NCBI GenBank assembly: GCA_043820025.1
Contig: JBDRED010000028.1
Location: 18,434 to 82,433 of the forward strand
Source of the DNA: JBDRED01 sp043820025 [NCBI: Elusimicrobiota bacterium]
GTDB taxonomy: Bacteria; RUG730; JBDRED01
DNA: 64,000 nt
Reading direction: 5' to 3'
The translations under genes were made by a program, and so were the position numbers. The notes under the pieces were generated by a model. That model saw only the letters and a list, made by a program, of their open reading frames with translations, was not told where the DNA came from and did no database searches. Numbering within the stretch: position 1 is the stretch's first letter; each line of letters opens with the position of its first letter. This document shows positions 57,581-64,000 of this stretch, piece by piece.

Positions 57581-58744
57581 TTATTTCTTTCCCATTCCTA
57601 CTCTCTGGACCTTTTGAAGGAGTTTGCCTTCTGTCTTTATTGCAGGAGCAACAACCATGTCAACAAGCTGCATATCGCGTATGCTTTTTGCGCCAAGCGT
57701 ACCCATGCTTGTTTTTAACGCGCCCAATAAATTTTGCGAGCCGTCGTCTAATCTTGCAGGGCCGAGAAGTATCTGTTCGAGCGATGCGGAAACTCCGACA
57801 TTAATTCTTGTTCCTCGAGGAAGATTACTATCCGGCGTTGCCATTCCCCAGTGGTATCCTTTGCCGGGCGCTTCTTCAGATCTGGCAAATACAGACCCTA
57901 CCATTACAGCATCCGCTCCGCTCGCAATCGCTTTACAAATATCGCCGCCGCTGTCCATACCGCCGTCTGTAATTATTGAAACATATCTGCCTGTTTTTTT
58001 ATAATAAAACTCTCTTGCCGCAGCGCAGTCAACAGTCGCTGTTACCTGAGGCACGCCTATTCCCAAAACGCCTCTTGTAGTGCATGCGGCGCCCGGCCCG
58101 ACGCCGACCAATATTGCGCTTACCCCGGTTTCCATGAGTTCAAGAGCAGCGTCATAGCTTACACAATTACCTATTATTACAGGCATCTTTAATCCGCTGA
58201 TAACCTTTTTAAAATCAACCGGCTCATACTGCGTGGCAATATGCTTTACAGTTGTGACAGTTGACTGAATAACAAAAATATCAGCGCCTGCTTCCTGAGC
58301 AATCCTGCCAAATCGTTCAGCCTTTCTAGGAATAGCCGATACGACCGCAAAAGCGCCGGCATCCTTTATTTGTTTAATTCGTTTTGCTATTAATTCTTCC
58401 TTAATCGGTTCTTTATAAATAGTCTGTACCAGCCTTGTCGCCTCTTCGGGCGTTGCCTGCACAACTTCTGAAATAACCTTGTCCGGATTCTCATACCTTG
58501 TTTGCACTCCTTCAAGATTAAGAACAGCCAGCCCGCCAAGCTTTCCCATAGCTATGGCAAACTTAACATCAACAACACCGTCCATTGCCGCAGCAATAAT
58601 CGGCACATCTATTTTAAGGCCGCCTATTTTCCATGTTGTATCCACCTCATCCGGATTAATGGTAACTGTGCCGGGCACCAAAGCAACCTCGTCAAATCCA
58701 TAAGCCTTTCTTATTTCTCTGTCTCTGCCGATAAAAACTCCCAT
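57581..58744 (-). CDS. guaB3: GuaB3-type IMP dehydrogenase/GMP reductase family protein
   Basis: The 387-residue TIM barrel begins REIRKAYGFDEVALVPGTVTINPDEVD, the GuaB3 opening, and has IIAAAMDGVVDVKFAIAMGKLGGLAVLNLEG. The catalytic loop is GPGAACTTRGVLGIGVPQ. CBS domains are missing, unlike most GuaB. GuaB3 was described in actinobacteria and cyanobacteria and behaves as a GMP reductase in the latter. It sits last in the nucleotide operon behind dut. Substrate direction cannot be told. Confidence 0.8.
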   Translation of the reverse strand: MGVFIGRDREIRKAYGFDEVALVPGTVTINPDEVDTTWKIGGLKIDVPIIAAAMDGVVDVKFAIAMGKLGGLAVLNLEGVQTRYENPDKVISEVVQATPEEATRLVQTIYKEPIKEELIAKRIKQIKDAGAFAVVSAIPRKAERFGRIAQEAGADIFVIQSTVTTVKHIATQYEPVDFKKVISGLKMPVIIGNCVSYDAALELMETGVSAILVGVGPGAACTTRGVLGIGVPQVTATVDCAAAREFYYKKTGRYVSIITDGGMDSGGDICKAIASGADAVMVGSVFARSEEAPGKGYHWGMATPDSNLPRGTRINVGVSASLEQILLGPARLDDGSQNLLGALKTSMGTLGAKSIRDMQLVDMVVAPAIKTEGKLLQKVQRVGMGKK

Positions 58745-58781
58745 TTATATTTCCCCCTTTGAAAAATTCCGGAATCCCGGA

Positions 58782-58811
58782 GGGGACAGTCCCTATTCAG
58801 GGACAGTCCCC
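58782..58811. repeat. GGGGACAGTCCC pair between dut and guaB3
   Basis: One unit with half-sites at 58782-58793 and 58800-58811, separated by TATTCA. The half-sites face each other and can pair. Confidence 0.75.
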
Positions 58812-58820
58812 TAGAATTAT

Positions 58821-59258
58821 TTATTTTGTTCCTGTACTGCCAAACCCGCCTTCGCTTCTCGTTGTATCGTCTAAGTTGTTGTGTTCGTCCCATTCAATAA
58901 ATTCAATCTTTTTTAAAACTGCCTGAGCTATTCTCTCGCCGGATTTTATTTCTACCGGCTCATCAGGGTTTGAATTAAAAATTATAATTCCTACTTCGCC
59001 TCTATATCCGGCGTCAATTGTGCCAGGCGTATTTAACAGAGTAAGTCCTCTATTTATCGCCAAACCGCTTCTTGGCCTTATTTGGAGTTCATAGCCATAC
59101 GGTATCGCAACCTTAATACCTGTTGGCAACAACGTTCTGCCGTGCGGAGGAATAACAGTATCATCCCCCATATTAACAAGGTCCATACCGGCATCTCCGT
59201 CATGCTTATATATAGGAAGCGGCGTATTCTCTCGAACTCTTTGTATTTTTACCTTCAC
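58821..59258 (-). CDS. dut: dUTP diphosphatase
   Basis: The 145-residue trimeric enzyme hydrolyses dUTP to dUMP. It has GDAGMDL, RPRSGLA, NTPGTIDAGYRGEVG and the C-terminal RSEGGFGSTG, the five conserved motifs. It is surrounded by class III RNR genes and is probably co-transcribed with them. Confidence 0.96.
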   Translation of the reverse strand: MKVKIQRVRENTPLPIYKHDGDAGMDLVNMGDDTVIPPHGRTLLPTGIKVAIPYGYELQIRPRSGLAINRGLTLLNTPGTIDAGYRGEVGIIIFNSNPDEPVEIKSGERIAQAVLKKIEFIEWDEHNNLDDTTRSEGGFGSTGTK

Positions 59259-59280
59259 AAGATCCTCCCGTTTTTTCAGA

Positions 59281-59388
59281 GGGGACAGTCCCCGAGTCCG
59301 GTCCTTTCGGCTTCTCAGAGGGGACAGTCCCTGTTCAGGGACAGTCCCCGAGTCCGGTCCTTTCGACTTTTCAGAGGGGACAGTCCCC
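59281..59388. repeat. GGGGACAGTCCC array between the small glycyl protein gene and dut
   Basis: Four half-sites occur at 59281-59293, 59320-59331, 59338-59349 and 59376-59388. The linker reads CGAGTCCGGTCCTTTCG. No gene is in this spacer. Confidence 0.8.
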
Positions 59389-59422
59389 GAGTCCGGTCCT
59401 TTCGGCTTCTGAATTCTGTCTT

Positions 59423-59719
59423 CTATATGTTGTAATTCCCTTTTCTTCTATCTCTTAATTCGCCCAGTTTTGATTTATTCCAGTTAGATGTCTTGCTGAA
59501 ATATCCGACTATTCTTGTAATACCGTCCAGCACCTGCGGTTCGCGGCCGCGCATTACGCTATAAATATTTTCCCAGTCAGACGCATCAATTGATGATTTA
59601 TTTATTCTATATTTCTCATCACGCGTTTTATTATAAATAATATAACTATCTTTAAATTCCTGTTTAATCTCTAAATCTTCCGCGCTATTTACCTTTTCTA
59701 AAAAATCATTGCTGGACAT
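59423..59719 (-). CDS. Small protein carrying the glycyl-radical motif of class III ribonucleotide reductase
   Basis: The 98-residue protein has about 60 unfamiliar residues followed by ITRIVGYFSKTSNWNKSK and LGELRDRRKG. This matches the C-terminal glycyl-radical segment of NrdD (E. coli RVCGYLG with its radical Gly681). The expected radical glycine here is G72. The neighbouring NrdD lacks that segment, so this protein is likely the missing tail. It starts behind AGGGGGT at good spacing and lies between nrdD and dut. The N-terminal part may dock to NrdD. Confidence 0.7.
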   Translation of the reverse strand: MSSNDFLEKVNSAEDLEIKQEFKDSYIIYNKTRDEKYRINKSSIDASDWENIYSVMRGREPQVLDGITRIVGYFSKTSNWNKSKLGELRDRRKGNYNI

Positions 59720-59756
59720 ATTAACCCCCTAAAAAAATTTCTTTCGGCTTCTCAGA

Positions 59757-59841
59757 GGGGACAGTCCCTGTTCAGGGACAGTCCCCGAGTCCGGTTCTTT
59801 CGGCTTCTCAGAGGGGACAGTCCCTGTTCAGGGACAGTCCC
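59757..59841. repeat. Two tandem GGGGACAGTCCC units between nrdD and the small glycyl protein gene
   Basis: Half-sites occur at 59757-59768, 59774-59785, 59813-59824 and 59830-59841. The two units are almost identical. Each unit can fold on itself. Confidence 0.8.
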
Positions 59842-59861
59842 CGAGTCCGGTTCTTTCGGCT

Positions 59862-62207
59862 TTATTCTACCCTCATTACTCCGGGCACATTCGCAGAGCC
59901 GCAGTATGAACATACATCTTTTAATCCGCGCATGCTCTTGTGACAATTGCTGCAAATTGAAAACTCTGGCGACACAACTATCTGCGCAGCTTTTGTATTA
60001 TACCAAGTTTTTTTAACAAGGTTAAGTATTGATTCCGGAGCAGGCTGCTGTTCGCCGACAAATGCGTGTATAATCGCGCCTGCCGCAATCATGCTGTGAA
60101 ACTTTGCGAGCTTTTCAATGCGCTCTATAATACTCATTTGCGTGCTTGCCGAAAAATGCACGCTGTTGGTGTAATAAAACATATCTTCGTCGACAGATCC
60201 CTTTAAAACCGACTTTGTTTGTTCGGAGAACTTCTCCATATCTATCTTTGCCATTCTGCGCGCCGCAGATTCCGCGGGCGATTCCTCGAGAACAAACTTA
60301 AGCTTATGCTTTTCGCCAAGCTGATTAATTTTAATAAACATATGCGACACAATCTTGAGCCCGAGCTTAAAGGCGTCATCGCTTTCATGCAGCTGCTGTC
60401 CAACAAGAAACTGAACCGCTTCATTTAGGCCTATCATTCCCATAATATACGAAGCCTTTTCAAGATCAACGTACGGAAACCCGTCGAACACCTCTTTGCC
60501 AATCTGCCAGAGCGGAAGGCCTCTTCTCAGCATAAGCTTATGAATAAATTTCTTTTTCTGCAAATGCGCCTTTACGCATATATCCATCATATCCAAAACT
60601 TCATTTATCATTCCGTCAATATTGCCCTTGCCTGCCCTATAAGCTGCCTGAGGCAGATTTATGGTAACATTCTGGAATCCGCAAAAACGCATGCTCTCAG
60701 GATGTTTAATCATACGCTTATCAAACTCGTCAGAAAGGTTTAATGTTGTTCTAAGCCTGCAGCACTGCGATAATGTTACCTCGTCCCTGTCAAACACAAA
60801 GTATGGAGAACCGTTTTCACTTGATATCTGACACGCGTATTCCAGTATCTCATACTGCGCAGGTTCGTCGAGCGTTGCCTGATTAATATGCAGATCCATC
60901 TTTGGAAATTCAAATACCTGGCCATACGCGTCTCCCTTTCGCCATACATCCATCATAGCGCGCGCGAACATCTGCGCTTCTTTTTCATACTCGCCATAAT
61001 TTTTGCCTGTATACTTGCCGCCGGGCCCGATCGCAGGAACATCCTTTAAGTATTCCGGCACGCCTGTATGGATATTAAAATCAATAAACAATGTCTGGCC
61101 GCCTCGAGAGAACGCGTTCTGCGCGCAGCTGTATATTAAATACTGCGCCTCCTGGACAAGCTGTTCATAAGTATATCCTACAACATAAGGAGCATACGCG
61201 ATATTAGTATACGCGATCCCCAGCGCGCCTGCGTAATACGCCTGCATGGACGCAAGGAATGTATTCAAATGGCCTGTTAATGTATGCGCGTGCCTCGCAG
61301 GCGAAGAAACAATATTTAAATTTTCAAGCTCAAGCCCGTATTTTTTTATATATTCGAGCGAATGCGTACTGCAATAAACGCGCGTAGGATAACCAAGGTC
61401 ATGCAGATGAATCGCGCCAGAATAATGCGCGTTTGCCACATCCTCGGAAAAAATATTATGCAGCGCGTACTGCTTTAATATTATCTCAGCTATTGCAAGG
61501 TTAACCGCCTCAGGATTATTAGCGGCCAAGTTACTGTTCTCCTGGCTTTTAGAAAATATTAATGATTCTAAATTATATATTGGTATGCCAAGACTTGTCT
61601 GCTTCTGCATCTTTTTTTCATAGCCCAAAACTACCAGCTCGTGATCTACCAGCTCTCGTATAAGGCTCGTAGTTACCTTTGTTATTTGCGAAGCTATTAA
61701 TTTTTTTTCAACGCGCTGAGCGATCTCGCCGGCAACCTTTAAAGGAATACCCGCTTCCTTCTCAAGCGCAGCCGCGATCTTTGACTTATTCCATGGGATA
61801 ATCTCGTCCTCAGACTCAGTCACAACCAGGAGCGCTATATCGGTAGAATTCGAATTTTCTGTTCTAGACTTTGAAACAGTAAGTTTCTTTTTCATCTTCT
61901 GTTTCATTTGATGGTGATGCCTATACGCTTTTGCCGTTAACGCGTAGTCATCGTGCTTTAACGCGAACTCCATAGCATTAGCAATTGTATCAGCTGATAG
62001 TGTTTCTCCGGGGAAGAATCTCTCTTTTAAATAATTTTCAACATTATCCGCGAGCTTTAATGAAATCAGGCGTGTTACCTCGCCTGTTATCTCCCCCACA
62101 TTTAAAAGCACCTTTGCGATCTTGCTTTTACTGTATGGCACAACCCGTCCATCACGTTTGCGAACTGATGAAAAATATTTTGTCTCTTTTTTCTCTGCGA
62201 CCGCCAT
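59862..62207 (-). CDS. nrdD: Anaerobic ribonucleoside-triphosphate reductase, large subunit truncated before the glycyl-radical motif
   Basis: The 781-residue class III RNR reduces NTPs to dNTPs without oxygen. It has two N-terminal ATP-cones (about residues 10-100 and 125-215), each with VPYSKSKIAKVL-type sequence. The catalytic domain has RHAHTLTGHLNTFLASMQAYYAG and the FVFDRDEVTLSQCCRLR cysteine region. The C-terminal zinc site is C752, C755, C766 and C769. It then ends at residue 781. The usual RVxGY radical segment that follows the zinc site is not present but is encoded by the next gene. Neighbours are nrdG, a redoxin and nrdR. Confidence 0.92.
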   Translation of the reverse strand: MAVAEKKETKYFSSVRKRDGRVVPYSKSKIAKVLLNVGEITGEVTRLISLKLADNVENYLKERFFPGETLSADTIANAMEFALKHDDYALTAKAYRHHHQMKQKMKKKLTVSKSRTENSNSTDIALLVVTESEDEIIPWNKSKIAAALEKEAGIPLKVAGEIAQRVEKKLIASQITKVTTSLIRELVDHELVVLGYEKKMQKQTSLGIPIYNLESLIFSKSQENSNLAANNPEAVNLAIAEIILKQYALHNIFSEDVANAHYSGAIHLHDLGYPTRVYCSTHSLEYIKKYGLELENLNIVSSPARHAHTLTGHLNTFLASMQAYYAGALGIAYTNIAYAPYVVGYTYEQLVQEAQYLIYSCAQNAFSRGGQTLFIDFNIHTGVPEYLKDVPAIGPGGKYTGKNYGEYEKEAQMFARAMMDVWRKGDAYGQVFEFPKMDLHINQATLDEPAQYEILEYACQISSENGSPYFVFDRDEVTLSQCCRLRTTLNLSDEFDKRMIKHPESMRFCGFQNVTINLPQAAYRAGKGNIDGMINEVLDMMDICVKAHLQKKKFIHKLMLRRGLPLWQIGKEVFDGFPYVDLEKASYIMGMIGLNEAVQFLVGQQLHESDDAFKLGLKIVSHMFIKINQLGEKHKLKFVLEESPAESAARRMAKIDMEKFSEQTKSVLKGSVDEDMFYYTNSVHFSASTQMSIIERIEKLAKFHSMIAAGAIIHAFVGEQQPAPESILNLVKKTWYNTKAAQIVVSPEFSICSNCHKSMRGLKDVCSYCGSANVPGVMRVE

Positions 62208-62228
62208 AATCCCTCCTTAGTTTTCAGA

Positions 62229-62298
62229 GGGGACAGTCCCTATTCAGGGACAGTCCCCGAGTCCGGTTCTTTCGGCTTTTTCAGAGGGGACAGTCCCC
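62229..62298. repeat. GGGGACAGTCCC copies between nrdG and nrdD
   Basis: Half-sites occur at 62229-62240, 62247-62258 and 62286-62298. The last is only 5 bp beyond the nrdG stop. No gene is in this spacer. Confidence 0.8.
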
Positions 62299-62302
62299 TC
62301 GT

Positions 62303-63001
62303 TCAATTCCTGCGCTCAATATTTGGCATTATCTTTTTTATATCATCCAGCCATTCTTCTAATAATTTTAAACCATATGGTTTTACTTTACTAAAATTAT
62401 CATCAAGCGCGTTTTCAGGATTAAATCCCTGCCACGTCCAAAGCTTCGCGTGCTTAATATGCCCGGCTATATTTATTAAATCATCTTTTTCAACCAGTTC
62501 AGGCACAACTGTAGTTCTAAACTCATACTGAATATCAGACGAAATCACAAACTTGATAGTCTCAAAAACATTCTCTAAAAGCGGATTAGCGCCTGCTGAC
62601 TTTGCATACCTATGCTCAGTTAATCCGGACTTTATATCCATAGCAATAAAATCAACAAGCGTAGATTTAACCAGTTCCTTCACGAGCTCCGGGTTTGTTC
62701 CATTAGTATCCAGCTTAACAAGAAGGCCTTTGTCCTTAACTCTTCCAATAAACTCCGGCAGATCGCTTTGAAGGGTTGGTTCTCCGCCTGTTATTACAAT
62801 CCCGTCTATCCACTTTTTATGAGTTTCAATGTATTTAAACACATCCTCTTCTTTAACAACGCTAAGCTCAGGGTCATTAAAAACCAGCTCAGAGTTATGG
62901 CAGAATGGACATTTATAATTACATCCCGGGACAAACACGACCGAACAAATCCTGCCCGGCCAATCTATAAATGTATTTTCAATAAAACCTTTAATTAACA
63001 T
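62303..63001 (-). CDS. nrdG: Anaerobic RNR activating protein (radical SAM)
   Basis: The 232-residue radical SAM enzyme has the [4Fe-4S] motif C27-N-Y-K-C31-P-F-C34 and GGEPTLQSDL. It uses S-adenosylmethionine to make the glycyl radical on its partner. It is upstream of nrdD. Because the radical glycine is on the separate small protein, NrdG should act on that. Confidence 0.92.
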   Translation of the reverse strand: MLIKGFIENTFIDWPGRICSVVFVPGCNYKCPFCHNSELVFNDPELSVVKEEDVFKYIETHKKWIDGIVITGGEPTLQSDLPEFIGRVKDKGLLVKLDTNGTNPELVKELVKSTLVDFIAMDIKSGLTEHRYAKSAGANPLLENVFETIKFVISSDIQYEFRTTVVPELVEKDDLINIAGHIKHAKLWTWQGFNPENALDDNFSKVKPYGLKLLEEWLDDIKKIMPNIERRN

Positions 63002-63046
63002 AGTCTATACCCTTACAATACCTCTCTATCATTCCCGCCTATTCCC

Positions 63047-63316
63047 CTATTCGAAAAATCCTCTAAATTCCTGCGAGACCGGCGATTTTTTTTCCCAGCG
63101 CGCGACCTCGCTCCCATCTTTTTCTATTATAGTTGTCGGCACATCGGTTGCATTAAGCATTGCGCCCTCTACAAGCCCTTCCGGCGTATCTAAATCGTAA
63201 AATGTGATATTTACTCCATCCTTTTTTTCCCAATGCGCTAAAAAAACATCAAATTTTTCCTTTACCTTTTTACATAAATCACAATTCTGTTTTCCAAATA
63301 TCTTTACTGTTACCAT
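63047..63316 (-). CDS. Glutaredoxin-like small redox protein
   Basis: The 89-residue thioredoxin-fold protein has the active site QNCDLCKKV (C12, C15) and the cis-Pro segment DVPTTIIEKDG. It lies between nrdR and nrdG. It probably supplies electrons to the reductase, as NrdH-like redoxins do. That role is inferred from position. Confidence 0.8.
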   Translation of the reverse strand: MVTVKIFGKQNCDLCKKVKEKFDVFLAHWEKKDGVNITFYDLDTPEGLVEGAMLNATDVPTTIIEKDGSEVARWEKKSPVSQEFRGFFE

Positions 63317-63769
63317 CTATACCCCCTGCTTTATCTTTTCTATCTCATTCAAAAATGTGCTTACGCTGTCAAACTGTTTGTAAACAGACACGAACCGCAC
63401 ATATGCAACCTCGTCGAGATTTTTGAGCTGTTCGATTATTTTATCGCCTATCTCTGACGATTTAACCTCTCTGACATAATCCTGAAGCTCATATTCAATA
63501 TCATTAATTATTTTTTCGATTGTATCAACAGGTATTGGCCGTTTTCTGCAGGCGTTTAAGACTCCGTCGCGTATTTTATTTCTATCAAAGGGCTCTCTTC
63601 TGCCGTCGCGTTTTACAACAGTTATAGGCATCATCTCAAGTCTTTCGTATGTAGTGTATCTTTTATGGCAGTCGACGCACTCGCGCCTGCGCCGCACAAC
63701 GCTAGATGCATCCAGAGGCCTTGAATCAATTACCATATCATTATTTGAATCGCAGTAAGGACATTTCAT
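63317..63769 (-). CDS. nrdR: Transcriptional repressor NrdR
   Basis: The 150-residue repressor has a zinc ribbon (C3, C6, C31, C34) within RRRRECVDCHKRYTTYERLE. An ATP-cone follows (VVKRDGRREPFDRNKIRDGV) that senses (d)ATP. It represses RNR genes by binding NrdR boxes. A strong palindrome of that type lies in its own upstream region, so it appears autoregulated with the nrd operon. Confidence 0.96.
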   Translation of the reverse strand: MKCPYCDSNNDMVIDSRPLDASSVVRRRRECVDCHKRYTTYERLEMMPITVVKRDGRREPFDRNKIRDGVLNACRKRPIPVDTIEKIINDIEYELQDYVREVKSSEIGDKIIEQLKNLDEVAYVRFVSVYKQFDSVSTFLNEIEKIKQGV

Positions 63770-63786
63770 AAAGTCTACCTTAAGTC

Positions 63787-63807
63787 ATCCCGGACTTGAT
63801 CCGGGAT
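63787..63807. repeat. ATCCCGGA hairpin in the nrdR leader
   Basis: ATCCCGGA and TCCGGGAT form an 8-bp stem around a 5-nt loop, in the 5' leader just 18 bp before the nrdR start. The unit recurs widely in environmental genomes, and here a role in nrdR translation is possible. Confidence 0.5.
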
Positions 63808-63859
63808 CTTCGTTAAATATATATTTGATTTATTGGAAGGTATTTTAACCTCTTCATAT

Positions 63860-63877
63860 ACCACAATATATTGTGGT
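63860..63877. promoter_or_regulatory. NrdR box
   Basis: ACCACAATATATTGTGGT is a perfect 18-bp palindrome that matches the known NrdR-box pattern (ACACwATATATwGTGT). It lies immediately downstream of the promoter -10, near the expected transcription start. Confidence 0.8.
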
Positions 63878-63884
63878 AAGCGTG

Positions 63885-63913
63885 ATATTATCACACTACC
63901 TATGGGTTGTCAA
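63885..63913 (-). promoter_or_regulatory. Sigma70-type promoter of the nrdR operon, -10 within a second NrdR-like half palindrome
   Basis: TTGACA (63908-63913), a 17-nt spacer and TAATAT (63885-63890) lie on the minus strand. The -10 is inside GTGATATTATCAC (63882-63894, plus strand), an imperfect palindrome about 20 bp centre to centre from the first box. Confidence 0.75.
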
Positions 63914-64000
63914 GACTAAAAAAATATTTTTTTTATTAGTTGAAAAGATGTGTTATTTTAAAGGCAAAAGAGAGGAGTATCCTTATCAAAGGGCCATAAC

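Noticed and set aside
59276-59845. Possible CRISPR array from the regularly repeated GGGGACAGTCCC units
   Set aside because: The units are near-identical in both repeat and linker, differ in spacing, lie in several separate spacers and have no cas genes or unique spacers.
59720-59861. Simple frameshift as an explanation for the nrdD split
   Set aside because: The gap of 142 bp is filled with repeat units, the small gene has its own ribosome site and ~60 extra N-terminal residues, so one base error cannot join the frames.
63914-64000. A plus-strand gene starting at the right edge (AGAGGAG near 63973)
   Set aside because: The ribosome-like sequence is not followed by a start codon that stays open to the window end, so nothing can be supported.

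Overview
The window is a low-GC, almost purely housekeeping stretch from a Gram-negative-type bacterium. An outer membrane is implied by KdtA/WaaA, RfaE2, LptE, several signal-peptide beta-barrels and a giant SprA-like barrel. Class III ribonucleotide reductase with its activase points to anaerobic growth, and a type IV pilin with prepilin peptidase indicates pili. There is no rRNA, phage, insertion sequence or CRISPR. Gene content and intergenic repeat style resemble uncultured candidate-phylum genomes (for example Omnitrophota, Elusimicrobiota or FCB-like lineages). The phylum cannot be fixed from sequence reading alone.

Nearly all genes read leftward (minus strand). From the left edge: a cut HAD/beta-phosphoglucomutase gene, a 19-codon mini-ORF, a GDT1-type transporter half and a response regulator (1-1640). 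Next is an operon for a lamin-tail surface protein and two outer-membrane barrels (1800-6062), a secreted tandem SpoVG-like protein and a membrane protein (6239-7328). The classical nusA-infB-rbfA-nrnA-truB-ribF operon follows (7404-14236), then prepilin peptidase and pilin (14388-15659). mazG reads rightward and appears leaderless; beyond it lie a short uvrC, murJ, rightward rpsT, and holA-lptE-leuS-tlyA-dxs with two tRNAs (15786-26631).

A 494-bp inverted-repeat element (26782-27275) precedes two rightward genes: a cyclic-nucleotide-binding protein and an AI-2E transporter that appears to start with ATT. The leftward run resumes with LPS genes (kdtA, DUF374), split methionine synthase (metH plus separate activation domain), secF-secD-yajC, tgt, rfaE2, accC-accB, efp, an M24 peptidase, aroQ, DUF502, a BI-1 protein, mtaB, rsmE and dnaJ-dnaK-grpE-hrcA. 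The last has a perfect CIRCE and a consensus promoter. Then come comFC, an LptE-like lipoprotein and the 1724-residue SprA-like protein.

The right end is a nucleotide operon: nrdR, redoxin, nrdG, nrdD, a small glycyl-radical protein, dut and guaB3. It lies behind an NrdR-box promoter and is peppered with GGGGACAGTCCC repeats in nearly every spacer from nrdG onward. The most striking observation is that NrdD ends just after its zinc site and the glycyl-radical motif sits in the separate 98-residue downstream protein, so the enzyme looks split. Positions 63914-64000 hold no gene I can support.
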